From Trichuris trichiura (lineage: Eukaryota; Nematoda; Enoplea; Trichinellida; Trichuridae), in NCBI GenBank assembly GCA_037903355.1, contig JBAJFE010000014.1:4402001-4466000 (forward strand): 64,000 nt of DNA, written 5' to 3'. The notes below the pieces were generated by a model. That model did no database searches, was not told where the DNA came from, and worked only from the letters and a program-made list of their open reading frames with translations. The position numbers and the translations under genes were made by a program. Within the stretch, counting starts at the first letter, position 1. Each line of letters starts with the position of its first letter. This document shows positions 33,108-44,644 of the stretch, in pieces.

Positions 33108-34177
33108 GGGTCTTTAAAGCTCTTTTTCCGCCAGTTCCGGCGGTGGCATCTTCAAAGGAGGTCAAGTAGGGGTTAGAAGGTACTGTGCCCAGTGGCTTAC
33201 GTAATCGGATTATCAGACCAGCGCGGAAGAATTTCTGACGGCAACGTCGCTGCGTGTAACCATTCCACCGCAGTGTCATACTGTAAGTCTGCCGACCATC
33301 CTGTTTTGCCCTAGCCTAAGCCTAAGCCCGAACATAAAGTGTTTCTTGGTTTAGATTAGGACGAGGGCAAAAAAAAGTGATCGTTATGCTGTCTAATGAA
33401 GACACAACAAATTAAGGGCACGCTTGCCAAAAAGGAACCTGCATTTCCCTGACGCTGGAGCGGCTGAGAGACAACGTCTGAGTAACGCTTAAAGTGAAAG
33501 TACGCGAAAGGGAAAGTGGTCAGTCTGATGATAGTAATGCGCATAGACAAAATAACAGTACAGAAAATGCATACCGTTCACCAGGGCAGGGAGACCAGCG
33601 CAAGCGGTGCGTCCACGGTGTCTTTCACCGAACATAATGCAGTACACCGAGCAAGCTTACGCTGCTTACCCAGACGCGACGCGGATCGGTCCGTAGGCCT
33701 TCGACGTTTTCTACGAATCGCGAACCGAAGGCCAGCATGTACCACTGTTGCAGCATTGTGCTCCCTGTGCCAGGAATCCATGCGCAGCTGTTTCATTTCC
33801 TCACCTTCACTCTTTTCTAGGGGTCAGTAACAAAATTCCAGGCGAAGGGGTCAGACAACGCAGAATGAGTTGTTCACCGTTTACCAAGATGCGACGCGGA
33901 TCGGTCAGTTGACCTTCGATGTTTCTCACTCTTTCTTAGGGGTCAGTAACGGAATGCCTCGGCAAATATTGCGCGTGTCAATAACTGCAGCTACTGCATG
34001 TGCCATTGATGCTCCATTGTGCTCCCCGTGCCAAGTGGTCGGCATATGTTCAGTTACCCGCACTATGGCGTCCCTCCCGTTGTTCCGCTAGTCACACTTC
34101 AATGGGCAGTTTCATCGCGCATTACCCATTGAAGTTGCCACAGCCAGAACTGGAGGGGAAAGAGTTTTAGGGATCCC
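33108..34177. mobile_element. M-family element, copy 4 (1070 bases) with perfect 7-base TSD
   Basis: Inverted ends GGGTCTTTAAAGCTCTTT and AAAGAGTTTTAGGGATCCC, with inner GCCAGTTCCGGCGGTGGC and its partner. The duplication GAAAATC lies at 33101-33107 and 34178-34184. GCCTAAGCCTAAGCC occurs near 33315. No coding function. Confidence 0.9.
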
Positions 34178-34184
34178 GAAAATC

Positions 34185-35590
34185 CACCGATGACGAAACA
34201 GGAACACGGAAGAACCCAAGCGGGAAGACTCACAGAAAGACTCTGCTCCCAGAAAGTGTCAGCTTAAATACGAAGATAAATGACAAAAGTGACCACCAGG
34301 GTGGGAAAGGAATTTAGCTGATAGGTTGCCGCACCTAAATGCCAGTCAAACGGAGAGTGCGGCCCCCTGCGCAGGCAACTTCCATTAAATGACCTGTTTA
34401 TGAAGCGGTTAGCCCCGCGCGATGTCAGCAGTCGTCAAAGTGCACCCTCAGGCAACTACGTTGCACTGAAGGCGAGGGCGACCTTTGAGATGCTCTGTTC
34501 ACCGAACGTTTCGAAGTAAAACGAATACAGAATGATGAAGAAGTTAAATAAAAAGAAGTCAATACTTAAATGTATATGTACACGGGCTGTCAAGCAATCA
34601 CATTTCTTCTAACGAAGATGCGATAATAAGTGCGACGAAAGGCATAGGGAAAGTGTAACGAAAGATAACAGATGACACTGAAGTTACAAGCGAGCAAGGA
34701 AGCACTTCATGCTTTACCTATGCGCAATCCGTTCCACCCCTGCTTGCCCTGTGACGCAGTTCAGTGTTCGAAACGTAAACAGTAACTGGTCGATGACTGC
34801 GTATTTTCCTTTCAAATTTGTTGAATTACCATCACCTTACTATGGGCTACTACTGCTAGCCGGTGCTCCATTCATAAACGGCAAACGCCATAGTGAAGGG
34901 TCTATTGATTACATGTTTGTGATAAGTGCTAAGGAGAGATTATATTCCCTCTAGCACAGAAATTTTAAAAACTTTATAAGAATTCTCTGGTGAACTTTGC
35001 TGCCGCGGCTGTTGGCGCACCATCGATGGTGGCCTGCTGCCACAGTTTTTCACATATGTGAATCGATTTCTCCCGATGTCCAGCAAGTTCACTGCATTAG
35101 TCACTGACAGTATTTGGTCAAGAAAGAGATAAGCGAACCGCTGAGCTAACCGCACTTGCTCGTGACCATAGTGAGTAACAAAACCAAAAGGGAATCTGCC
35201 TGTTCTGATGATTCCACAGCATCAGAACACTTTTCAATCATAGACATGCTTTCACTAAGGAAAACTGAAAGCGCGTAGACAAGAAAAATTTTGCTGCGAA
35301 TTGGAAATTCAAAATATGAGTTTGCTAATTTACAATAATAAGATTGGGATTATACACAATGAAATCTTCAGAACATGACTTCGATTATTTGCAAGCTAAT
35401 TCAACCATTTCGAGACCAATAGCGCTTTGCTTCACCAGTATTTTTTCAACATAAACAGCAATGATAAGATGTAAAGGTGTACCATCGCCTATGTGAACAG
35501 TCAGCACTCTTCGGCCCGTCTCTCTGATAACCCTCCTGTGCTAGGAATAAGTTTGCCAGAGTTCCTCTTATGTGATTCTAAACGCCCCCG
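34185..35590. other. No protein gene recognised; one tRNA-like box
   Basis: Mostly unassigned sequence. At about 35061-35150, minus strand, there is an A-box-like GGTTAGCTCAGCGGTTCG and a weak B-box-like ATCGATTC about 70 bases on, which could mark a tRNA-derived SINE. Confidence 0.35.
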
Positions 35591-35660
35591 CACGGGGTTC
35601 CCATCGCCCCCCAGGGGGCGATATTGCCCAGTTTGAGAACCTATGCTCTAAAGCATCGTT
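35591..35660. mobile_element. hAT-like terminal fragment
   Basis: CGCCCCCCAGGGGGCGATAT hairpin followed by GCCCAGTTTGAGAACCTATG, the style of a hAT right terminus. The partner end was not found, so this is a fragment. Confidence 0.5.
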
Positions 35661-35992
35661 ACGCAATGTTTAAAGGAGAGGTTTAAAGTCCATCATACTA
35701 CGGTGAACAGGTGCCATGCTGAAAAGGGTAAGGTTCTTCATGGGCCGGCAGACAAAAACTGAACATCATAAGATTTGTTTTGGCTTGCGAATAGATAATA
35801 ACAAAGAGCCTTTCTTTAACTGTACGGCATCTATGAAAAGAATTGATGGTTGCGTGGTATTAATGATAGGAAACATGCAGCCGCGTGCTCAGATGAACAG
35901 GTACCGCCGAATGCCTTTTGCAACTCTCAACTTTCTCCATATGAGTTCATTTCTTCTGTATAGGGGTGTACCTAGGGCGATACCCGCCAGAG

Positions 35993-36762
35993 CACTGATT
36001 CCCAACCTTTTCTGCGCCAGGGCGCCCCTTCGAGACGCGCAACTCCTCAGGGTCTCCCTCCGTTCTTGCGTGGTTCTGCTCTTCCGTTTTCTCGCTTGAG
36101 GTTCTTTCGCGTTTATTAGAGTACCTGTGACACACAGTTTGCCCAAGATTTCAACGATGAATTTGCTGTTGTCTCTTCCATCTGGTGAATACCGATGCTA
36201 ACAACGAACTTTTAATCTGCATTTTAAAACTCTTCAATTTAAAATTTCGATGTTTGTACCGGCCTGTGCCTTATGGAAAAAACAGTAACAAATCCAAATC
36301 TAATTTCTGAAACGTAGGCAATGCTTTTCAGTCACGCGGTCTAAGAATTTCAGACGACCGGTAACTGCGCTTTTTTGCTGAGCGAATGAAGGTAGGTCAA
36401 GAAGGTTCCTTAGTCATATGGAATTGGTCGAAACTTCTTCGTCGTCGTGAAGTCGTCGTCAAATGGAAGAATTGCGCAGCCTCATTCAGTATCCAGCGAG
36501 CTTCTGCGAATTTTCAGTGACTTAGCTTGAACGTAGCAGGGTTCTATTGATTTAGGAGGGCCACGCTACGCTGATGGCAAGTTCTTTTCTCTATGCTTCG
36601 TGATAGCGAGAAATTGCTTACTGTCTGTTTTCACGAGAAAAGTTACATTAGAAAAAAGATGTACAGGCCTAACCTGAGGACCACCAAGGGTCCCCTTAGC
36701 ATTCAGGACCCCCTCCATCCGACTCCCCTTGGGCCCCTAGGGGACCCCGTTGGGAATCACTG
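35993..36762. mobile_element. hAT MITE (770 bases)
   Basis: Ends CACTGATTCCCAACCTTTTC and ACGGGACCCC-type inverted partner ending GTTGGGAATCACTG. The flanks CGCCAGAG (35985-35992) and CACTAGAG (36763-36770) match at 6 of 8 positions, as expected of an older duplication. No transposase is encoded. Confidence 0.75.
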
Positions 36763-36770
36763 CACTAGAG

Positions 36771-37318
36771 CTCTAGACTGGTGAAACTGTCACCTCAGAG
36801 ATCTACTGCTGTGGGCAAGTAGGCACGAAGAGAAATTTCTGAAATCAGCGTTGGCCAGCGGAAGAAAAATAAAAGCCAACATCCGCATATGTCGTTGTTA
36901 ACTCGTAAAAAACACTAAAAAAACTCGGCACAGACGCCAACGATGGCCATCTGTTTTGGGAGTTCAATGCATTTCTGAAGCAGGAAATGTACTCTTATGG
37001 GTCAGCACTCCAAAATGAGAATATTGAATTTATGAAGTCATATCTTAAAGGTTTTTGTGCCAAATGCATTGCAAAAAGCGTTCTTTCCGATTGTGAGTAT
37101 TTCGACAAATGAGGCTGACGATATTCAAACATACAGCATTAGGAGTTCCAACATTGGCTGACACACTGTATTAAAACGCTTTACATCTAACCACACGCAT
37201 ACTTCTCATAATACATTTGAGTAATTTTTAAAATGAGCATGCTGTGAAAATAGTGCCTGCATGTCCAAATTATGCGTAATATGACTTTGTTTGGTGTTAT
37301 TATTATCTTAAAAACTAG
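36771..37318. other. Intron-like sequence
   Basis: Nothing recognised. It ends at the acceptor of the next kringle exon. Confidence 0.4.
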
Positions 37319-37647
37319 ATGTTGACGCAAAGGGCTGCATTCGGCAGCAGAATACGACGGACAAATATTTGGGATTGAGAAATTTCACTTATGAAGGATA
37401 CCGATGTCTCCACTGGATCGAAGGCAACGGAATTCCAAGTGGAAGACTGAAAATGGGTAAATTCTCTTTTCAAAGGAACGTTTGAATTTTGCACAACAAA
37501 ATGCAGCACGGGAGCACGGAGTCTTTGGAACAAACTATTGTCGTAACTTTTTTTCGGAGAAAGAAGGTCCGTGGTGTTACATAGAACGCGATGGGGAAGT
37601 CGTCCAGCAGTCTTGCTTTCGCACATGCGAAGAACGTAGCAAACTAG
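37319..37647 (+). CDS. Kringle 3 with a one-base deletion
   Basis: Acceptor AACTAG|AT (phase 1) and donor CTAG|GTAAGC (phase 1). It encodes DAKGCIRQQNTTDKY, YEGYRCLHWIEG, then in another frame TNYCRNFFSEKEGPWCYIE and VQQSCFRTCEERSKL: six cysteines, N-Y-C-R and G-P-W-C all kept. The 329-base length is one short of a multiple of three, and the frame changes near 37455-37482. Either a recent inactivating deletion or a sequencing error. Followed after 62 bases by another kringle exon. Confidence 0.8.
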
Positions 37648-37709
37648 GTAAGCTTTTAAAAGTATGAAATGTTTTGCTTAAGTCTGTAAACCCTGAATTT
37701 TTTTAACAG

Positions 37710-38015
37710 ATTTGGAGGATAATCCTTGCTTTAGTAGCTCATCAGATACACTTCCTAAAAATATGCCAACTCCACGGCAGCGTTCTAATAGGGACGTTCC
37801 TTGTCTGAGGTATTCAATATCTATTCGTTCCTCCTTAAACACAAGATTTCAAAGGTGGCACCTTCTCGGAAAAGGAGGGCCTGATGACAACTTTTGCCGC
37901 GTTAGTTCAGAGCTTGATGGCATGCCTGGCTGTTATGAAGCAACAACGCAAGAATTAAGAAGCTGTTACACACCTTGTCCAGGAGAAGAAGGAGATGAAT
38001 TTTTTTTCGCCAGCG
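37710..38015 (+). CDS. Kringle 4
   Basis: Symmetric phase 1-1 exon of 306 bases (acceptor TTAACAG|AT, donor AGCG|GTGAGA), fully open. Pattern EDNPCFSSSSD, RDVPCLRYS, DDNFCRVSSE, GMPGCYEATTQEL, RSCYTPCPG gives six cysteines. The middle is Ser/Arg-rich and the usual Trp residues are replaced, so ligand binding may differ from classical kringles. It is the cleanest downstream module. Confidence 0.8.
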
Positions 38016-38107
38016 GTGAGAACAGCCTTTTACTTTTGCCATCATCTGCCGAGTGAATGTTGCTTGCTTTGCAATGTGTCATTATGGTTTTCTTTTTCAA
38101 ATCAGTC

Positions 38108-38350
38108 TATTCTTGTTGATCGAGAGAAAGCTCCTCTCCAGGTAGACGAAGTGGATCAATGTAAAACCAGTGAAGTTTCCGTCTGCAAGTCTTGGCAAAT
38201 GAATCACGAAGGGCCTATGTTTCTTTCTTACTTTTCTTTTCCCATGCATCGGTTTGTTTGGCATTTGTTCGGTCACTGCAAATATTACTTGCGAACAATG
38301 GGAGCAACGGTTTCATGTGGGCCTTGTAACATGTTATCTCTTTCTGAACC
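38108..38350 (+). other. Possible kringle remnant
   Basis: An open frame after a CAAATCAG acceptor reads DQCKTSEVSVCKSWQMN, with a C-x-x-W like that of kringles. A second frame reads ITCEQWEQRF. The entry phase is 0, not 1, and the order of cysteines does not make a full domain. Probably decayed or coincidental. Confidence 0.25.
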
Positions 38351-38439
38351 ACACTTCCTACATTAAAACAAAGTAACTGTTTATCAAATAGTCCGAGTCT
38401 TGCTGACGTTACTCGGAAGTTGCGTAAAGACGAAATGGT

Positions 38440-38705
38440 TTTGAAATTGTGGTTTCTTCGTACGGGACCGTATGTTTTCATAATGCAAAAGCTTTATTAC
38501 GGAATAGTTCCCGTTTTAATGCGTGTAAACTCCGGAGCTTTCGGGTCGACCGGGACCCGTCTTCAGCGGTTGTGAATTATGGATATATCTATAACCCATA
38601 ATACCCATAATTCACAACCGCTGAAGACGGTCCCGGTCGACCCGAAAGCTCCGGAGTTTACACGCATTAAACGGGAACTATTCGTAATAAAGCTTTTGCA
38701 TTATG
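38440..38705. mobile_element. Palindromic PLE-tail unit with 13-base TSD
   Basis: Two near-perfect inverted arms of about 110 bases (38480-38590 and 38598-38707) contain TTCCCGTTTTAATGCGTG, CTCCGGAGCTTTCGGGTCG and CCGTCTTCAGCGG. Each strand thus carries CTGAAGA, stem, GAAAGC. The direct repeat AAGACGAAATGGT lies at 38427-38439 and 38706-38718. No coding capacity, so it depends on PLE machinery in trans. Confidence 0.85.
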
Positions 38706-39039
38706 AAGACGAAATGGTGTGACATTTCACTCATATACCGTTTGTTGCTTAATACCACACTACCATTCAGGGGAACCGGCGATTTTCAGTGTGCCATACC
38801 CTTGTAAGAACTTTGATTTTATCATTCCCGTTAGTAACTCTTTCAGAAACATTTAAGGTTTCTCGGCGTTATAGCTCACAGCAGCGAGATTATTTGCTCT
38901 GTGTTGCCTTCTAGTTTTTCATCTTAACAATCTTTACAGCACTTACTTGTGTAGCTTTTTTCAAGCGCCCTTTAAATCTTTCTTGAGAAACTAGTCTTAT
39001 TACGAAGTGGCTTCATTTTCCTCATTTTTCTCATAAATA

Positions 39040-40470
39040 CAGTGCAACTTCCAAAGTTGACCACTTCTGTATGTCGAGCACCTCCCTAAGTTGACCGAAT
39101 TTTAATCGGTTGGTTGGTCCGCACGCAAATAAGCGCAAGGACAGCATCTATACGTTGACCACCTCCTTAAATGGGAAGTTGACCGTCTTAGCCGTAACGT
39201 GGTGTATGGACGCGATGCTAGTTTGCTCTCTGTAAGTTGACCGCCTCAGTTTGCTCTGTGTCAGTCGCTAGCAGCTGTTAACCGTAAGTGCCTCAATGTG
39301 CTGTTACTCAACATAGCAACGTTTTTCGTTACCGTGCATTGGAGATTCCTGTAGAGAGAACCGGTTCCGTCGCTCTGACGATGCTTTTTTCATGCTTGCC
39401 GACGCAGCTTGCGCATTTCCTCTTTTACATAACCTTCCACTTAGGCGCCGGGAGCATTCTTCCATGACGCGAAATATGACGAATAGAGTCTATTTGTATT
39501 CGTTCGCGCCGAGCTCAATTATATTCATTCGCTTTGCTGTACCCGTGCCGGAGGTGGCCTTAACGTGTCTTTGCGAGTAAAGATAATCCAGCTTGCGCAG
39601 TAATAGCTAGCAAGCTGGTTACAGTTTGCACTATTGCCGAACGGAAAGAATCAAGAGAGTTGGCACTGAAGGAAAAAGCGGATCTTATCCACTTTCTCGA
39701 AACCAACAGTTAAAGGAAGACAGCGGAACGGTTTCATGTCAGCGAGACAACCTTTTGCAACATCCAGAAACATAAACGTGGGTACTTGGAATGATATGAA
39801 AAAGAAAGCGGAGATGCGCACGAAAAAGGAGGAGAATTTCCTTGAACCAAGTCAGCAAAGCAGAATTAGGTTGGTTTAAGCAAATGAGAGCAGCTAATAC
39901 ACGAATCTCTATCCCAATGATCAAGGAAGTTGCTAGAAGATTCGCCGTGGAATTAGGGCTGACAGGTTTCCGAGCATCAAGCGGTTGACCTGAGAAGTTC
40001 AAGCTCCGTCATAAGATTTCTCAGAAAATTTTATGCGGCGAATCTAGCGAACTTCCCGTCTAGTTCTTGGAAGACTTCATCGCGAAGTTTCGTTATTTCG
40101 CCAGTGGCTTCAAGAAAGAAGACATTTCAATGCTCAAAAATGTTCAGAAATGCTGAGCGAAGTATCTAGCGCGGAGGCCGCCCTTACCGCTTATGCTTGT
40201 AGTAAGAACAAGCACCAGACTAGAACTGACACCTTTTTCAGTAAGCATTGTAGCCGCTAAAATGCTCATGCATGATTTTACAGTGTTATTTTTATGCATC
40301 TCACCGTTTAATAGACGTCCAATTGATGCTGTGCAATAGAATAAAACGTATACAGATGCTAATCTATTCAGCTGAGCCACTTAAACCCACTGCCTCCCTT
40401 CGTTGACCACATCCTATGTTGACCAGTTTTCCCCAGTCTGTTGGGTAGTCAACTTACGGAGTTTCAACTG
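39040..40470 (+). mobile_element. Degenerate pogo/Tigger DNA transposon
   Basis: Inverted ends CAGTGCAACTTCCAAAGTTG and TACGGAGTTTCAACTG, with TA on both sides (39038-39039, 40471-40472). The internal part holds a CENP-B/Tigger-type transposase relic. The right end matches the MITE at 14919-15074. Confidence 0.85.
39625..40040 (+). pseudogene. pogo/Tigger transposase relic (CENP-B-like)
   Basis: Frames read LALKEKADLIHFLETNS, KTAERFHVSETTFCNIQKHK (N-terminal helix-turn-helix), then ELGWFKQMRAANTRISIPM, EVARRFAVELGLTGFRASSG and FKLRHKIS (Tc5/CENP-B second DNA-binding domain). Stops after ETNS and after FRASSG and at least one frame change rule out function. No DDE core is recognisable, consistent with a deleted copy. 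Confidence 0.8.
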
Positions 40471-40472
40471 TA

Positions 40473-41351
40473 ATTCAACGAAGTGAGATAGCTTGACCTT
40501 GCCGGGTTAACTCAAGAGCTTGATGCGTACTAATCGGTCCAGTTCGGAACGCTTGGTCTATCTCTGTTAAGCTTAGACGCTGTCTTGCTTCACTGAAATA
40601 AATCTTTTATTTAAAAGCTGCAAGTGAAAAGTAGCTCGAGGATGAACGCCTGTTATGCATTTTTGGTCATTCAAAATTCTGTAACATTATTGGTTTTGAC
40701 TGATCCTAAATCTTGGATTGGATTTCTACCTTCAGAATTTTGTCCTATAGTGGTTTTGAGCGTAACCTTCCTTTCAGCTTAATTTACGGTCTTGTCTGCT
40801 TCCCTGGTTTTGTTAAATTACACCTCTGTGTTATTGCCTTACAGGGCTGAGAAAGTCTATCATTGCCTTTTATTCACTTCAAATTCTGTAACTAAGCCAT
40901 TAATTAGCTGTTTCATTTATGAGCTTTCGTTCGTTCATAAAACGAAGTGTTCAAACACCCTATTGCTTCATACGCCAGTCAGCTACTACTCAGAACCTTC
41001 TACATGCGCTGGCTTCTACTGCAGTGCTGCTGCTTCTGCTTAAGTTTGCTGCTACTGTTTATCCATTTTCCAAATGATATATTTTTTAATTACCAAGAGA
41101 AACTAAGACCTAACTGGAGAATTTAATTTTTAGCCCCAACTAGCTCCCTAGGAAAAGTAGAACCCCTTGCCAACAAGCTGACAATGGGGCAAAGTCAGTA
41201 CCAGTAGCCACATTTTTATGATTTCCTCTGCGGTTAAAGCTTTCTCCTTTTATATTTCTTACTGATCGAATAACAGGACGAAATGGTAATCAGCATCAAG
41301 AAACCAAGCTGCTGTTAGCAAACAGGTTTCAGCTTCGAACTTCGTACGGTA
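40473..41351. other. No recognisable gene
   Basis: Presumed intron sequence of the kringle locus; one 83-codon frame at 40792-41043 has no recognisable motif. Confidence 0.4.
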
Positions 41352-41529
41352 TGTGAATGACTGTAAAGACTGTGACGTCTTCGTGCTCCCGGTTCACTCG
41401 CGCGCATGGTGACAGACACGCGAACTAACTAGAACCATACGACAGACTGATAGACCGTTTTGCATGCGAGTTCACACTGGATATAAAGGCAATTTAGGCT
41501 ACGTATAATGCCTATGAATATATATCACA
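41352..41529 (-). repeat. Divergent solo LTR related to gypsy element 1
   Basis: About 178 bases running TGTGAATG...ATATCACA. It shares with the 170-base LTR the order AACTAACTAGAACC-like, TTGCATGCGAGTTCACACTG, and a GAATATA...CACA end. No internal region or clear 5-base duplication, so it is an old solo LTR. Confidence 0.5.
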
Positions 41530-41537
41530 AGGACATT

Positions 41538-41782
41538 TTGTAAATGTAACTTCTTGGTACGGGACCGTATAGTTTCATGTTGAGTTTCTTTTACGGAAAT
41601 TTTGTCCCGTTGATAATATTTTTATTATTCCGTAGCTTTCGGGTCAAACGAGACCCGTCTTCAGCGGTGTTAATGTATTGCTTTATATTAACATCGCTGA
41701 AGACGGGTCTCGTTTGACCCGAAAGCTACGGAATAATAAAAATATTATCAACGGGATAAAATTTCCGTAAAAGAAACTCAAC
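41538..41782. mobile_element. Palindromic PLE-tail unit with 14-base TSD
   Basis: Arms share TTTACGGAAATTTTGTCCCG, AATATTTTTATTATTCCGTA and GCTTTCGGGTCAAACGAGAC with their inverted copies, meeting at TTAATGTATTGCTTTATATTAA. Each strand carries CTGAAGA, C, GGGTC...GACCC, GAAAGC. The direct repeat ATCACAAGGACATT stands at 41524-41537 and 41783-41796. Confidence 0.88.
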
Positions 41783-42132
41783 ATCACAAGGACATTAGGA
41801 CAATAGTTTCCTTTGTTTTCAAAAGCTGTAGAAGTGCAATATTTTGCTTTTCTCAGCGCTGTAGATTTCTCCTGTTCTTTCGGCCCTGGTTTCTCTAGAT
41901 TTCGATAGTTTTTGTTTCCTATCGTTGCACCTATGAAATTCTGCTGCCTAGAGCTGTGAAAACCCGGGTGGAGAATATAGGTATGCAATGTACCGTACCT
42001 TCAATATGCTCTCCGTTAGCATGACTATTGTTCTTGTTCTGGGATGTGATTTGTTCCACTAATTCACTGAACCCCGTCGGCTTTGTCTGATATGTATGTT
42101 TTGACCGTTATGCTGAGAAGTCAATTTTTTAG

Positions 42133-42408
42133 AAGAACCGGGTTGTGTACCTGAGAAAGATCGTTTGGCTTGGTATAGCGGAAAACGATCAATTACCCTG
42201 AATAATAACCCCTGCGAATATTGGGATGTCATCAGCAAGGCTGGTTTGGCAAGTATGAAGGGCCTGTTGTCCTTGTATCGCCTCCATGCAAACAAGATGG
42301 AAGATGCCGCTAACTACTGCCGCAATTTGGATTATGATCCAAAAGGACCATGGTGTATGACTGTGCATAAGCACAAAGAATACTGCTTTCCTCGCTGTTC
42401 GGATACCA
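42133..42408 (+). CDS. Kringle 5
   Basis: Symmetric phase 1-1 exon of 276 bases (acceptor TTTTTTAG|AA, donor ACCA|GTAAGC). Fully open with EPGCVPEKDRLAWYSGKRS, NNNPCEYWDV, AANYCRNLDYDPKGPWCMTV, YCFPRCSDT: six cysteines, N-Y-C-R and G-P-W-C all present. It is the best-conserved kringle of the locus. A short frame with a hydrophobic start (ATG at 42006, MLSVSMTIVLVLG) lies 100 bases upstream, but no donor joins it in phase, so a separate gene start here is unproven. Confidence 0.9.
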
Positions 42409-43727
42409 GTAAGCATTCTCTTTAATCGAAACTGATTCAGCAGGAGTAGGAATGTTTGTAATGTTGTTCATGGGGCTGCTTAAATAATTAAGATTTTGCA
42501 TACTGTTGCAGTCTGACGAATGTAATTCTCTTAACGCAAACAGTATTATGGTTCTGCAGATTATGTCGTCATTTGGAAGCAATTGCGTACTACTGAAGTT
42601 CATTTCTGATGATTAGAGTTAGTGTTGATCCCATACTTTGAGTTAGATACTGATAGTGACTAGTCGACTCTCTAAGAGCGCTTACTTATTGAATCACAGC
42701 CTATGAGAGCAACAAAATTTGAACGTCGCTGTGATGCAATACTTTGCTTCTTAGAATTGTTGTTTTTTAGAGTAATTTACATACAGCCAGTTGTAAAGCT
42801 AGTGGATGCATAGAAAAAAGGTGCGCGTTGAGTGCATTAAGAGCCGCTTTTATGCTTCAGCAATGCTTAAAAATTAGCCACTTGCATATTATATGCGCTT
42901 TTTTCGTAGCAGCAGAGCTCATTGCGGTGTAATACGACAGATTTTGTCTTCTATTGAAGGAATAATTTGGTTAACTTCGTATGGAGGGGAGAGAACAGCG
43001 ATAGTGGTACGACAGGAACACGAAAAATTCAGCGACCATTCTCGCCTCAGCCGTTTATACAGACCGTCCTTGTTCCCTACTTAGGTGAATGACCCTGGAG
43101 AGACCGTGACCTATGGAAGGACAATAAGGCAGGGAAACAACGGCGCACAGGGACTACGAGCTCAAGCAGGGTGACCTTCTGCAAACCTGGGTACGGCTCT
43201 GCAACAAGGAGAGGCCCGCAGTGACATCGCCCTACGGGTAGCCCTAAGTTAAGGTCATGTGGGGCCATCGACCTCATGTTGTTGTCATCATCAGGGGCCT
43301 CGTCCAGCAGCTGATACAGGCACATTTTTTAATATTACATATATTTTTCGCGCCTGCTTTCCACTGGTTAACATATTTAGTTTCTACCAAACTCTAGCCC
43401 TATTGGCCTTTATTTAGGTTGATCTATCTTTACACCAATCTTACACTCAGACAGTTCATCAGAAGCCCATGGCTTATTCACGTGGCCATAACTTATGTCA
43501 GGCAGCTGATTATTATTACGACCTCAAATACATGAGAAACTTTCAGCAAGTGTTTTTCACCTTTTTATTAGCAACACTTGATCTTATGAACATCAAGTTA
43601 AATTGTCCAGGAATTTTAATTTAGAAGTTGCTTTTCTCTGTTATGAGCTACCGTAGCAGTTTTCCCGTCCAGCGAATTTAAAGTGTTTGCACATGGAGCG
43701 GCCGGTCTCCATAGAAGGTTTTGAATT
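42409..43727. other. No recognisable gene
   Basis: Presumed intron. No motif or repeat family recognised. Confidence 0.4.
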
Positions 43728-43735
43728 GTTTATAG

Positions 43736-44636
43736 CAGTGTTTCCCAACTTTTTTGGAGCCAGGGCCCCTTTCGCGACCTTCAACTTGCCGGGGCCACCC
43801 GTCGTTCTCCACAACGTAATTCTCCTGCTTCTGTTATCCTCAGGTGCGCCTACTGTAGCTACGTTGTTGTGAATTTGTACAAATAGTTCAACACCTGAAA
43901 CAGGCTGCAGAATGTAGACTTGATTTCGCTGCCTACCGTGTACGCCAAAGAAAAAACAGTTAAGCCGGGCCGTCATTAAAAGCCTTATTAACCTGCGGAT
44001 CTTGTCAGCCTCAAGTAGGACCCCATGGTTTGCGCTGTGAGAGTTGAGTGTGCAATCAATGGCTGGAAAACCTGCCGATGCCAAGTCAACGCTGAATTCC
44101 TTTTCTACACTAGAGCGAAATGGTTAGTAAGGAAGCCGGCTGCAATATACGGCGAAAGCTCCTTAACGATATTCGAAACCGTTAACGCCTTTAATTCTTT
44201 AGTTGGCACTGAAGGCGTTCTTTTCGTATTGCTGAACTTAAGCCGGCTAATTGCAGATCACGGAGCCGTCAGAATACAAGCGCTGCATTGGGTTTCCTCT
44301 TCCCCAATTTTTTGGGCTGTTAGCAATGGTAGCGCAATATGTAAGTCAGGCTGCGATGCCGCGCAACACTGAACCTAAATTAAATATTTCCTCAGAGCAA
44401 GACGACAGTCGCTTGATCTTACCTCAGCGTGACGACTGGGTATGGTGCAGTGCTACTAATTTATCCACGTCCAGCTCGATAGTCCTCAGAAGTAATCTCA
44501 GGTCGCCTCACCTCACTATCCTGAATGGCACATCGCTCTCATCCTGCGGCACCGGCTACCAGGGATCCCCTGAGGCCCCCCTTCAAGTTTTCCAGAGTCC
44601 CCAAGGGGCCCCTGGGACCCCATTTGGGTACCACTG
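43736..44636. mobile_element. hAT MITE (901 bases) with perfect 8-base TSD
   Basis: Ends CAGTGTTTCCCAACTTTTTT and ATTTGGGTACCACTG are inverted, with GGGCCCC blocks inside both. The duplication GTTTATAG lies at 43728-43735 and 44637-44644. Internal frames show no hAT motif. Its terminus resembles that of the 35993 copy. Confidence 0.92.
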
Positions 44637-44644
44637 GTTTATAG

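Noticed and set aside
35993..36762. Strict 8-base duplication for this hAT MITE
   Set aside because: Only 6 of 8 flanking bases match, so it is reported as an old or imperfect duplication.
42006..42060. Hydrophobic ATG frame as a second signal-peptide exon before kringle 5
   Set aside because: No donor joins it in phase 1; the only candidate creates a stop codon at the junction.
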